From assembly GCA_046734455.1 (NCBI GenBank), contig JBKPRJ010000046.1:1-48126 (forward strand): 48,126 bases of DNA. Reading direction: 5' to 3'. This document shows positions 33,621 through 40,757 of the stretch, piece after piece. Numbering within the stretch: the stretch's first letter is position 1; each line of letters begins with the position of its first letter. This stretch comes from DATEOR01 sp046734455. Its GTDB lineage: Bacteria > Actinomycetota > Thermoleophilia > Gaiellales > Gaiellaceae. The translations under genes were made by a program, and so were the position numbers. The notes under the pieces were generated by a model. It saw only the letters and a list, made by a program, of their open reading frames with translations. It was not told where the DNA came from and did not search any database.

Positions 33621-34180
33621 CAGGGCCCGATCGCCTTGAACGCCTCCCAGAAATCCTTCTTCGCCGGAGCCTCGTCGAGCGAAGCGTCCAGGTCCGGGGT
33701 CACCAGCGCCTCGATCGTCGGCGTGAACTTCTGGATCGACCCGGGCTGGCTCGCGATCTCGGCCGCGAGCGGAAAGCGGACGGCGTTCAGGCACGAGACC
33801 GCATCTTGCCCCATGACCACGATGAGCTTGGGCTCGACGATGTGGATCTCGCGCGCGAGCCACTCCCGCGCCTGCTCCTCGTCCGCGCCCGCGAACTTGA
33901 GGCAGTTCGTCCCGTAGATGGCCATCGGGTCGACGTGCAGCCGCTGAAGCGACTTGAGAACCGCTTGCCCGGCGCGGCCGAAGAAGGCGACCCCCTCATG
34001 CTGCTCTGCCGTCTGCGGCCCGTACTTGAGGAGGAAGATGTCCGCCTGGGTGTGCCCGGAGCCGAGGACCGGGGCCCGGTCCGCGCCGGCCTCCCTGGCG
34101 ATCTCGCGGCCGAGATCGTTGATCTCGGCGATCGCCTTCTCGAGGTAGCGCTGTGAGATGTCGTCCGTGGGCACGGGCAA
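33596..34180 (-). CDS. Divergent uracil-DNA glycosylase superfamily protein
   Basis: Protein of 194 aa (TTG start) with the UDG fold signature: ADIFLLKYGPQ, GVAFFGRAGQAVLKSL, DPMAIYGTNCLKFA and VEPKLIVVMGQDA, which align with the family 4/5 segments for the active-site loop, GRAG, TN-x-KC and strand regions. The usual catalytic GEAPG motif is replaced by LKYGP, and the HPS motif near the C-terminus by VTPD. No four-cysteine cluster set is visible. It may therefore bind DNA or nucleotides without glycosylase activity, or have a different chemistry. The 3' end overlaps the presenilin-like gene. Confidence 0.72.
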   Translation of the reverse strand: MPVPTDDISQRYLEKAIAEINDLGREIAREAGADRAPVLGSGHTQADIFLLKYGPQTAEQHEGVAFFGRAGQAVLKSLQRLHVDPMAIYGTNCLKFAGADEEQAREWLAREIHIVEPKLIVVMGQDAVSCLNAVRFPLAAEIASQPGSIQKFTPTIEALVTPDLDASLDEAPAKKDFWEAFKAIGPWWSEQPPY

Positions 34181-34219
34181 GGGGCTGCAAAGCCTATTCG
34201 GGGCCGGGCGGCCCTCTTC

Positions 34220-35980
34220 CTACACGGCGGCCTTCGAGCGGCGGGCCCTCGACTGCGCGACCCACTTCAGGCCCTGCAGATAGACGAGTGATTTCGGCCG
34301 GCGCACGATCTCCGCCGAGCGGAGGCTGATCAGGAACTCGGCGGCGTTCTCGAAGGCGCGCATGCGGACGAGGCCGGTGCCGACGCCTTGCAGGACGTGC
34401 GCGTCGGAGCCCGCCGCCATGGTCAGGTTGTACTTGCGCGCGAAGCGCAGCGCTTCGTCGTTGAAGCCTTCGAAGAGGAGGCGTGCGTTGTAGACCTCGA
34501 ACACGTCGATCTCGGACAGGTGGCGATGCAGCGTCGGCGCATCGGGGATCGTGTGCAGCCGGTCGAACGGGTGGGGGAGATAGACCACGCCGCCCTGCTC
34601 CCTGATCGCCGCGATCGTGTCCTCCATCGGGAGGCCGCGCTCGACCTGCTCCTCGAGGAAGAGGCCGATGACCTCGCCCTTTTCCGTCTTGATCTCCTCC
34701 CCGGGGATGACGAGGAGCTTGCGGTCGCGCGCCAGCTGGACGGCCTCCTGCGCTCCCGAGAAGACGTTGTGGTCGGTGATCGCGATCGCACCGAGTCCTT
34801 GTGCCTCCGCGTAATCGAGGAGGTCGGCGACCGGCACCGAGCAGTCGTGCGAGTGATCGGTGTGCATGTGCAGGTCGGCGAGGATGAAAGGCCGGTCTGC
34901 GAGCGGCTCCGCGGGCGTGCGCGCCACGGTGCGTCGCCGACCCAGCACGGACTCGTAGAGCGACTCGAGCTCTTCGGCGAGGGACTCGGAGCCGAGGGCC
35001 TCGGATGAGCGTCTCGCCACCTCGGACTGGGCGCGCCGCCACTCGGGGTCGGAGGCGAGCCGGCCGAGCGCGGCGCCTACGAGCTCGGGCTGCTCCTGAG
35101 CCCCCGGCGGATCCACGAGGGGAACTCCTGCGGCCGCAGCCTCGGCCCGGAAGCGGTTGACCCCGCGCTGCGCCGGGACGAGACCGGCGGCACCCGCGAG
35201 GAGCCGCGCTCTGCTCTGGCCGTCGAAGGCCGTGCGCACGGTCACGCGGTCGCGGAGCGGGCGCGGAACGTAGGGCCGGCTGGAAAGCGGACTCGTGCGC
35301 ACGAAGACGAGCTCCCAGTCCGGAAGGCCGCGAAGCTCCCGCAGCGCCGCCCGGGAGCGCGGCAGCTCGTCCGCACGCCACTCGAAGAGGAAGCGGTCGG
35401 CCGGCCGCGCGTCCCTGAAACGGTCGAGCTCGATTCCGTCGGGCAGCGTCCGGTAATCCCCCGGGAACCGCTCGCGCGCGGCGGCGAGCGTTTCCTCGCC
35501 GACGGCGGTCAGGCCGTCGATCCGCGACAGCAGTCGCTCGCGCTGCTTCTTGCCGGGCGGGTAGGCGAGACGGTCAGGGGAGTGGAAGGTCGCGACGGAG
35601 AGCGCGCGCGAGTCGCGCAGCGCGAGATAGGAAAGGCTCGGAAGTCCCGGCTCGTGGGCGTGGAGGATGTCGAAGGAGTCCGCGCCGAGGGCGAGCTCGA
35701 GGTTCGCGCGGACGCCGATGGGGACGCCAAGCCGGCTCTTGCGCGAGATGGGGATCGCCGGACCGAGCGCGACGACGCCGGCCAGAGGCTCGCCCTGCGC
35801 GCCGAGCCGCCGCAGCGCGCGCCGGCCGCGAGCGAGGTCCGCCGCACGGTTCGACGGAGCGAGAACGACGACCTCGTGGCCCCGTCGGCGCAGCTCCTCC
35901 GAGGCGGCGTGCACGTGCTCGTTGACCGGGTGCGGCTGCGACCACGCGAACGGCGTGACCATGCAGATCCGTAGGCCCAC
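34220..35980 (-). CDS. Fusion of GT4-like glycosyltransferase and PHP-domain phosphoesterase
   Basis: A 586-aa two-domain protein. Residues 1 to about 350 resemble a GT-B glycosyltransferase: LRICMVTPFAWSQPHPVNEHV, ILHAHEPG, TLPDGIELDRF and an ExxxxxG-type donor loop RAEAAAAGVPLV. Residues about 365-580 are a complete PHP domain with metal ligands in DLHMHTDHSHD, AITDHNVF, IPGEEI, YLPHPFD and GSDAH. The GTG start is 6 bases after TAGACT. Neighbouring phosphatidylinositol genes make a role in inositol-lipid glycosylation thinkable, but nothing in the sequence proves the substrate. Confidence 0.83.
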   Translation of the reverse strand: MGLRICMVTPFAWSQPHPVNEHVHAASEELRRRGHEVVVLAPSNRAADLARGRRALRRLGAQGEPLAGVVALGPAIPISRKSRLGVPIGVRANLELALGADSFDILHAHEPGLPSLSYLALRDSRALSVATFHSPDRLAYPPGKKQRERLLSRIDGLTAVGEETLAAARERFPGDYRTLPDGIELDRFRDARPADRFLFEWRADELPRSRAALRELRGLPDWELVFVRTSPLSSRPYVPRPLRDRVTVRTAFDGQSRARLLAGAAGLVPAQRGVNRFRAEAAAAGVPLVDPPGAQEQPELVGAALGRLASDPEWRRAQSEVARRSSEALGSESLAEELESLYESVLGRRRTVARTPAEPLADRPFILADLHMHTDHSHDCSVPVADLLDYAEAQGLGAIAITDHNVFSGAQEAVQLARDRKLLVIPGEEIKTEKGEVIGLFLEEQVERGLPMEDTIAAIREQGGVVYLPHPFDRLHTIPDAPTLHRHLSEIDVFEVYNARLLFEGFNDEALRFARKYNLTMAAGSDAHVLQGVGTGLVRMRAFENAAEFLISLRSAEIVRRPKSLVYLQGLKWVAQSRARRSKAAV

Positions 35981-35986
35981 GCGTCG

Positions 35987-35992
35987 AGTCTA
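35987..35992 (-). promoter_or_regulatory. Candidate -10 box for the GT-PHP gene (leaderless)
   Basis: TAGACT on the minus strand lies 6 bases before the GTG at 35980. Confidence 0.5.
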
Positions 35993-36002
35993 CCGCCGTG
36001 CC

Positions 36003-36038
36003 AAAAGGAGGAGGGCCGGCATCGTGCCGGCCCTCCTC
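36003..36038 (-). terminator. Rho-independent terminator of the inositol-phosphate synthase gene
   Basis: A perfect 13-bp stem (36008-36020 with 36026-36038) closes a 5-nt loop. On the minus strand it is followed by TTTT (36006-36003). It lies 15 bases past the stop of the synthase gene. Confidence 0.85.
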
Positions 36039-36052
36039 GGTCCGAAGACTGG

Positions 36053-37513
36053 CTACGCGCTCGCGGCGGCCTTCGCCGTCTTCAGCGCGTTCTTCTTGAT
36101 GAACTGCTCGACGAGGTCGTACGCCTCGTCGTCCTGAATCTGCTTCGGGGGCGACTTCATCAGGTATGAGCTCGGGCCCTCCAGCGCACCGGAGACGCCG
36201 TTGTTCATGGCGAGCTTCGCGAGCCGCACCGCGTCGATGACGATCCCGGCCGAGTTGGGGGAGTCCCACACCTCGAGCTTCAGCTCCAGGTTCAGCGGGA
36301 CGTCGCCGAAGGCGGAGCCCTCCATGCGGATGTAGGCCCACTTGCGGTCGGTCAGCCAGGGAACGTAATCGGACGGGCCGACGTGCACGTTCTCGGCGCC
36401 GAGATCGTAGTCGAGCATCGACGTGACCGCATTCGTCTTCGAGATCTTCTTCGACTCGAGGCGCTCGCGCTCGAGCATGTTGAGGAAGTCAGAGTTGCCG
36501 CCGACGTTCAGCTGCATCGTCTTGTCGAGGTGCACGCCGCGCTCGCGGAAGAGACTCGTGAGGACGCGGTGCGTGATCGTCGCGCCGACCTGCGACTTGA
36601 TGTCGTCGCCGATGATCGGCACGCCCGCCTGCTCGAAGCGCCGCTGCCAGTAGGCCTCGCGGGCGATGAACACGGGCATGCAGTTCACCATCGCGCAGCC
36701 GGCGGAGAGGATCTGCTCCGTGTACCACTTGGTCGCCTCCTCGGAGCCGACCGGGAGGTAGTTGACCACGACGTCCGTGCCGGTCTCCTTGAGGATCCCC
36801 ACGACGTCGTCGGTCTCGCCGGGCGCCTTCTCGACGACCTCGGAGAGGTACTTGCCGATCCCGTCGTGCGTCATCCCGCGCGACACCTTGATGCCGGTCT
36901 TGGGGACGTCGGCGAACTTGTACGTGTCATTGGGATGCGCCCAGATCGCGTCGGCGAGGTCCTTGCCGACCTTGTCCGTCGTCACGTCGAACGCCGCCGT
37001 GAACTCCACGTCCGAGACGTGGTAGCCGCCGAGGTCGACGTGCATGAGGCCGGGGACGAACTGCTCGGGGTCCGCGTCCTTGTAGTACTGGACTCCCTGG
37101 AGCAGGGAGTTGGCGCAGTTGCCCACGCCGATGATCGCGACGCGCACCTTGCCGTTGCCGCGCGCGTGGCCGTTCTTGGAGCCGTTGCTCGAAGCCATCT
37201 TGTCCTTTCGGTGGGCGCCGAGCCGCTCCGTGAGGGTCTCGACGATGAGCTGGTTGACGGTCCGCTTGCGCTCGCGGGCACGCTGCGTGAGCCTCTCTTT
37301 CAGCTCGAGCGGCATGCGCAGGAGGACGTCGCCCTTCTCGCTCGGACGGCCGCTCTTGCGGCCGGAGCTCTCGAAGGGGACGGCGAAGCGGGAAGCGAGA
37401 ATCCCGACCGCGAGGTCGTTGAGGCTGCCCTTGGTCGCTTCGACCTCGCGGGCGAGGTCGCGCTTGAGATCCGCGGGCATGCGGACGAGGACGTCCTTTC
37501 GCTCCCGTGCCAT
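36053..37513 (-). CDS. ino1: Inositol-3-phosphate synthase with two N-terminal ribbon-helix-helix domains
   Basis: The C-terminal 381 residues are a 1L-myo-inositol-1-phosphate synthase (glucose 6-phosphate to inositol phosphate, NAD-dependent): VRVAIIGVGNCANSLLQGVQ, VNYLPVGSEEATKWYTEQ, GDDIKSQVGATITHR and NVGGNSDFLNM. Before it, in one uninterrupted frame, lie two ribbon-helix-helix segments, KDVLVRMPADLKRDLA (about residues 6-45) and DVLLRMPLELKERLTQ (about 63-100). Met106 (base 37198) opens the part that corresponds to the usual enzyme and has AAAGGA a few bases upstream, so a separate shorter product is likely. The ATG at 37513 lies 10 bp from a palindromic operator, suggesting autoregulation. 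pgsA is just upstream and a terminator follows. Confidence 0.88.
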   Translation of the reverse strand: MARERKDVLVRMPADLKRDLAREVEATKGSLNDLAVGILASRFAVPFESSGRKSGRPSEKGDVLLRMPLELKERLTQRARERKRTVNQLIVETLTERLGAHRKDKMASSNGSKNGHARGNGKVRVAIIGVGNCANSLLQGVQYYKDADPEQFVPGLMHVDLGGYHVSDVEFTAAFDVTTDKVGKDLADAIWAHPNDTYKFADVPKTGIKVSRGMTHDGIGKYLSEVVEKAPGETDDVVGILKETGTDVVVNYLPVGSEEATKWYTEQILSAGCAMVNCMPVFIAREAYWQRRFEQAGVPIIGDDIKSQVGATITHRVLTSLFRERGVHLDKTMQLNVGGNSDFLNMLERERLESKKISKTNAVTSMLDYDLGAENVHVGPSDYVPWLTDRKWAYIRMEGSAFGDVPLNLELKLEVWDSPNSAGIVIDAVRLAKLAMNNGVSGALEGPSSYLMKSPPKQIQDDEAYDLVEQFIKKNALKTAKAAASA

Positions 37514-37522
37514 CACGCATAG

Positions 37523-37544
37523 TGATAGCACAAATGTGCTATCA
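37523..37544. promoter_or_regulatory. Palindromic operator, probable RHH binding site
   Basis: Two perfect 10-bp arms (TGATAGCACA and TGTGCTATCA) flank a central AA. The site contains the pgsA stop and lies 10 bp before the RHH-ino1 start. Confidence 0.7.
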
Positions 37545-38174
37545 GGCGCTACGCAGCTGCTTGCGGACGAAGAGGATGCGCTGGAGGACCGTGATCCATG
37601 CGGTCGTTGCGAGGAGCGCCATCGTCGCCGGCAGGACGAGCTCGTGAATCGGGGCGAGGACGAGGCCCGTCGTGATCACGACGACGCGCTCCGCCCTGCT
37701 CCCCAGTCCCACGTCCCCCTTCAGGCCGAGCGCCTCGGCTCTCGCTCGCGCATAGCTGACGAGGAAGGAGCCCGCGACCGCGGCGAAGGCGAGCGCAACT
37801 CCCCACATCTGGTCGTGGCGCATGAGGACGAGCCCGATCGACGCGATCATGAAGCCTTCGCCCACGCGGTCGACGGTCGAGTCGAGGAACGCGCCGAAGG
37901 GACTGCCGATCCCACGGCTCCGGGCGAGTGCGCCGTCGAGGATGTCGAGAATCGAGCCGACGACGAAGAGGACGGCTCCGATCCAGTAAAAGCCCCAGCC
38001 GAGGTACTCGAAGAAGACGGCGACCGAGCCCGCGATGCAGAGGCCGACGCCCGAGATCGTGAGCGCGTCCGGGGTGACCTTGGCCTCCTCGAGCTGGGCC
38101 ATCGACTGGGCGGCGAGCCGGCGCGCTTCGTCCGTGTAGGTCTGCTTGGCGCGTGCGAGCTTCGGGCTTGCCAC
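37542..38174 (-). CDS. pgsA: CDP-alcohol phosphatidyltransferase, probably phosphatidylinositol-phosphate synthase
   Basis: Membrane enzyme (210 aa) transferring a phosphatidyl group from CDP-diacylglycerol to an alcohol. The CDP-alcohol motif is complete: DILDGALARSRGIGSPFGAF followed by LDSTVDRVGEG. Several helices follow. The adjacent inositol-phosphate synthase gene points to inositol phosphate as acceptor, as in actinobacterial PI-phosphate synthase. The GTG start is 6 bases after TACCCT. Confidence 0.88.
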   Translation of the reverse strand: MASPKLARAKQTYTDEARRLAAQSMAQLEEAKVTPDALTISGVGLCIAGSVAVFFEYLGWGFYWIGAVLFVVGSILDILDGALARSRGIGSPFGAFLDSTVDRVGEGFMIASIGLVLMRHDQMWGVALAFAAVAGSFLVSYARARAEALGLKGDVGLGSRAERVVVITTGLVLAPIHELVLPATMALLATTAWITVLQRILFVRKQLRSA

Positions 38175-38180
38175 GGGTCG

Positions 38181-38186
38181 AGGGTA
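38181..38186 (-). promoter_or_regulatory. Candidate -10 box for pgsA (leaderless)
   Basis: TACCCT on the minus strand lies 6 bases before the GTG at 38174. Confidence 0.5.
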
Positions 38187-38192
38187 CTACGC

Positions 38193-39200
38193 CTACCCGC
38201 CGATGTACGACATCTCGACCTTGGGGAGGTCGCCTGTCGCGTTCGACCGGAGCTCGGAGTAGCGGTCGGTTCGCTCGCGCCAGATGCCGCCGATGGCCGC
38301 GGCGATCTCGTCGTCCCCTGCGCCGTTGCGCACGAGCGCGCGCAGGTCGCGGCCCGTCGTGGCGAAGAGGCACGTGTAGAGGGAGCCGTCCGCCGAGAGC
38401 CTCGCCCGCGTGCACGCACCGCAGAACGGCCGCGTCACCGAGGCGATGACGCCGACCTCGCCGCTTCCGTCCCGGTAGCGGTAGCGCTCCGCCACCTCTC
38501 CGGGATAGCGGGGCGGCAGGGGCTCGAGCGGGAGCTGGGCATCGATCCGGGAGAGGATCTCCGTCGCGGGCACGACATCGTCGAGGCGCCAGCCGTTCGT
38601 GTGCCCGACGTCCATGTACTCGATGAAGCGCACGACATGGCCCCGGTCGCGGAAGTGGCGCGCCATCGGGAGGATCGTGTCCTCGTTGACGCCGCGCTTG
38701 ACGACGACGTTCACCTTCACCGGGAGGCAGGCAGCGGAGGCCGCCTCGATGCCGTCGAGGACGGTCTGCACGGGAAAGTCGACGTCGTTCATTGCGCGGA
38801 ACACGTCGTCGTCGAGCGAGTCGAGGCTGACCGTGATCCGACGGAGCCCTGCGTCCCGCAGCGCCTGCGCCTTTTGGGCGAGGACGGCGCCGTTCGTCGT
38901 CAGCGTGAGGTCGAGCCCCGGAATCGCAGCCAGCATCTCGACGAGCCGCTCGACCTCGCGGCGGATGAGCGGCTCGCCGCCCGTGAGGCGGATCTTCTCG
39001 ACGCCCAGCGCGGCGAAGACGTGGGCGAGTCGCGCAATCTCCTCGAAGCTGAGGAGGTCGCGGCGAGGTAGGAACTCGTAATCGCGCCCATAGACCTCCT
39101 TGGGCATGCAGTACACGCACCGGAAGTTGCAGCGGTCCGTGATCGACACGCGGAGGTCGCGCAGCGGCCGGTGAAGGGTGTCTTCGAGCGCCACGCTCAT
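38193..39200 (-). CDS. moaA: GTP 3',8-cyclase MoaA (molybdenum cofactor biosynthesis)
   Basis: Radical-SAM enzyme starting molybdopterin synthesis from GTP. The 335-aa protein has the radical-SAM cluster CNFRCVYC, TGGEPLIRREV and TLTTNGAVLA. A second C-terminal cluster is in PFCGACTRARL with a downstream Cys (YTCLF), and the protein ends in the characteristic Gly-Gly (SYIGG). Two starts are possible: ATG at 39200, which abuts TAGGGT directly, or the GTG at 39194, which lies 6 bases after that box as in neighbouring genes. The dehydrogenase at the left edge is a potential user of the cofactor. Confidence 0.95.
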   Translation of the reverse strand: MSVALEDTLHRPLRDLRVSITDRCNFRCVYCMPKEVYGRDYEFLPRRDLLSFEEIARLAHVFAALGVEKIRLTGGEPLIRREVERLVEMLAAIPGLDLTLTTNGAVLAQKAQALRDAGLRRITVSLDSLDDDVFRAMNDVDFPVQTVLDGIEAASAACLPVKVNVVVKRGVNEDTILPMARHFRDRGHVVRFIEYMDVGHTNGWRLDDVVPATEILSRIDAQLPLEPLPPRYPGEVAERYRYRDGSGEVGVIASVTRPFCGACTRARLSADGSLYTCLFATTGRDLRALVRNGAGDDEIAAAIGGIWRERTDRYSELRSNATGDLPKVEMSYIGG

Positions 39201-39206
39201 ACCCTA
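39201..39206 (-). promoter_or_regulatory. Candidate -10 box for moaA
   Basis: TAGGGT on the minus strand touches the ATG at 39200 and lies 6 bases before the GTG at 39194. It therefore supports the shorter start. Confidence 0.45.
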
Positions 39207-39239
39207 GCCTCCCCGCCTGGAGGAATTAGCGCACGTAAT

Positions 39240-39257
39240 GGATTCCCCCTGGAATCC
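39240..39257. promoter_or_regulatory. Palindrome in the moaA-EamA divergent region
   Basis: GGATTCC and GGAATCC form perfect 7-bp arms around CCCT. The site lies 40 bp from moaA and 38 bp from the EamA gene, so it is a candidate operator for either. Confidence 0.4.
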
Positions 39258-39295
39258 GAATTGAGCTGATCGTCCGGCGTGGGCATGCTCGATCC

Positions 39296-40300
39296 ATGGC
39301 GGCGTCCTACGGGCCGAGGGTATGGCTTGCTCTGGCGACGATCTACATCGTCTGGGGCTCGACGTTCATGGCGGTGACGATCGCCGTCCGCGACGTCCCG
39401 CCGCTCCTCGCCATGGGCTTTCGCCACGTGACTGCAGGCGCGCTCCTCCTGGCCTTCGCGCTTCCGCGGGGAGATCGCACAGGCGACCGCATCGGCTGGC
39501 CGCAGATCCGGGCCGGGTTCATCTTCGGCGGCGCGCTCTTCCTGCTCGGGCACGGCGGCCTCGCGTGGGCGCAACAGACCGTCCCCTCGGGAGTCGCGGC
39601 TCTGCTCATCGGCAGCATTCCGCTCTGGATGACGCTGCTCGACCGCGTCTTCTTCGGCAGGCGCCTGCACCCGAGCGCGGTGCTCGGGCTCGTCCTCGGC
39701 TTCATCGGGCTCGCGTTCCTCTTCGACCCGTTCGGGGAGGGCCATTTCGACCGGGTCGGGGCAGTTGTGTGCGTTCTTTCGGCTCTCGCCTGGGCCGCAG
39801 GCTCCCTGTACTCACGCGGAGCGGCGCTACCGCAGCGACCGCTCGTCTCGGCCGGGCTCGCTGCCCTCTGCGGCGGTGCGCTCCTCCTCGTCGCCGGCGC
39901 GGCGAGCGGCGAGCTCGGCGACCTGCATCCCACGGCCGACTCCCTCGGCGCGATCGCCTACCTCGTCGTCGTCGGGACCCTCGTGGGCTTCGTCGCCTAC
40001 GTCTGGCTCCTCCGCAACGCGCCGATCTCCCTCGTCGCCACCTACGCCTACGTGAACCCCGTCATCGCTGTCGCGCTCGGCGCCCTCCTTCTCGGCGAGG
40101 AGATCACGGTTCAGATGCTCGTCGCGGGCACCGTCATCCTGGGCTCGGTCGCGCTCATCGTCGCGAGAAGCGGCGAGGTTCGCGAGCCCGGACGCGGGCT
40201 TCGCCGCCGCCCTCGCCGTTTTGGAAGGCGATTTGCAGGGGAAATAGACCCCAGTCCGACACAAGGGGGGTCACATGGGTGGCGAGACCGACAGGGTTGA
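39296..40300 (+). CDS. EamA/DMT-family transporter
   Basis: Ten-helix membrane transporter (334 aa) with the duplicated EamA arrangement: WLALATIYIVWGSTFMAVTI at the start, GGLAWAQQTVPSGVAALLIG ending the first half, then a repeat ending LVATYAYVNPVIAVALGALLLGE (in part). The family exports amino acids, purines or other metabolites. The last 40 residues are arginine-rich and run 26 bp into the csbD gene; homology probably ends near LIVARSG, so the tail may be non-functional extension. Confidence 0.88.
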   Translation: MAASYGPRVWLALATIYIVWGSTFMAVTIAVRDVPPLLAMGFRHVTAGALLLAFALPRGDRTGDRIGWPQIRAGFIFGGALFLLGHGGLAWAQQTVPSGVAALLIGSIPLWMTLLDRVFFGRRLHPSAVLGLVLGFIGLAFLFDPFGEGHFDRVGAVVCVLSALAWAAGSLYSRGAALPQRPLVSAGLAALCGGALLLVAGAASGELGDLHPTADSLGAIAYLVVVGTLVGFVAYVWLLRNAPISLVATYAYVNPVIAVALGALLLGEEITVQMLVAGTVILGSVALIVARSGEVREPGRGLRRRPRRFGRRFAGEIDPSPTQGGSHGWRDRQG

Positions 40301-40436
40301 AGGCGAGCTGAAGGAGCAGGAAGGCAAGCTCACCGACGATCAGATGCGCGAGAAGCAGGGCCAGGCCCAGCAGAAGTGGGGCGAGGCCCAGGACAAGGCC
40401 GAAGACGCCAAGGAAGAGGTCCGCGACCGGATGTAG
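40275..40436 (+). CDS. CsbD-like stress protein
   Basis: Small hydrophilic protein of 53 aa, rich in Glu, Lys, Gln and Asp, beginning MGGETDRVEGELKEQEGKLT. This is the pattern of CsbD-type general-stress proteins. GGGGGG lies a few bases before the ATG as ribosome-binding site. It overlaps the end of the EamA gene and is followed by a strong hairpin. Its function in any bacterium is poorly defined. Confidence 0.82.
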   Translation: MGGETDRVEGELKEQEGKLTDDQMREKQGQAQQKWGEAQDKAEDAKEEVRDRM

Positions 40437-40458
40437 CGTGGGCCTCATGAGTGCCCTG

Positions 40459-40485
40459 CGAAGGCGCCCAAACCGGGCGCCTTCG
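40459..40485 (+). terminator. Hairpin terminator after the CsbD gene
   Basis: A perfect 11-bp stem CGAAGGCGCCC/GGGCGCCTTCG closes a 5-nt loop, 23 bases after the stop. Only a weak T content follows (TGTATCT). Confidence 0.65.
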
Positions 40486-40522
40486 TGTATCTGGGGCGCC
40501 GGTACGCTGGCGCCGCCCTCCG

Positions 40523-40699
40523 ATGTACGACCACGTCTGGCACTGGCGCTCGCGGTTGCCCGAGCGGAAAGGGACGGCCTGCCGCGTGATCGCCCGCTCC
40601 CGCCGTCTCGGCTCGGTGCTCGTCGAGTTCGAGGACGGTCTTCGCGTCGTGACGTCCCGCCACGCGGTACGCCGGCAGCAAGGCCCGGAATCCGGGTAG
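40523..40699 (+). CDS. Small conserved-looking basic protein
   Basis: A 58-aa ORF starting MYDHVWHWRSRLPERKGTAC and continuing with VLVEFEDGLRVVTSRHAVRR. I recall similar small proteins in other actinobacteria, with a beta-rich KOW-like look, but know no function. It lies between the CsbD terminator and the dnaK promoter. The longer frame upstream (from 40451) reads through the terminator hairpin and is rejected. The start codon has no clear ribosome-binding site. Confidence 0.6.
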   Translation: MYDHVWHWRSRLPERKGTACRVIARSRRLGSVLVEFEDGLRVVTSRHAVRRQQGPESG

Positions 40700-40757
40700 A
40701 ATGTGCTATTACAACACTTAGATTTTCTTAGCTGTCAAGTAACGGAGGATTCACGCA
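40697..40757 (+). promoter_or_regulatory. dnaK promoter/leader region
   Basis: An AT-rich island stands out from the GC-rich surroundings. Candidate -10 boxes are TAGAAT (40697-40702) and TGTGCTATT (40703-40711). A diverged inverted repeat, ACTT...AAGT (about 40717-40741), could be a degenerate HspR site (HAIR). GGAGG at 40744-40748 is the ribosome-binding site. Confidence 0.5.

Noticed and set aside
34201..34214. Short GC hairpin (GGGCC/GGCCC) after the GT-PHP gene as terminator
   Set aside because: The stem is only 5 bp, no T-run follows and such stems are frequent in this base composition.
40451..40522. Longer N-terminus for the 58-aa protein before dnaK
   Set aside because: It would be translated from the terminator hairpin of the CsbD gene; the conserved-looking part starts at MYDHVW.
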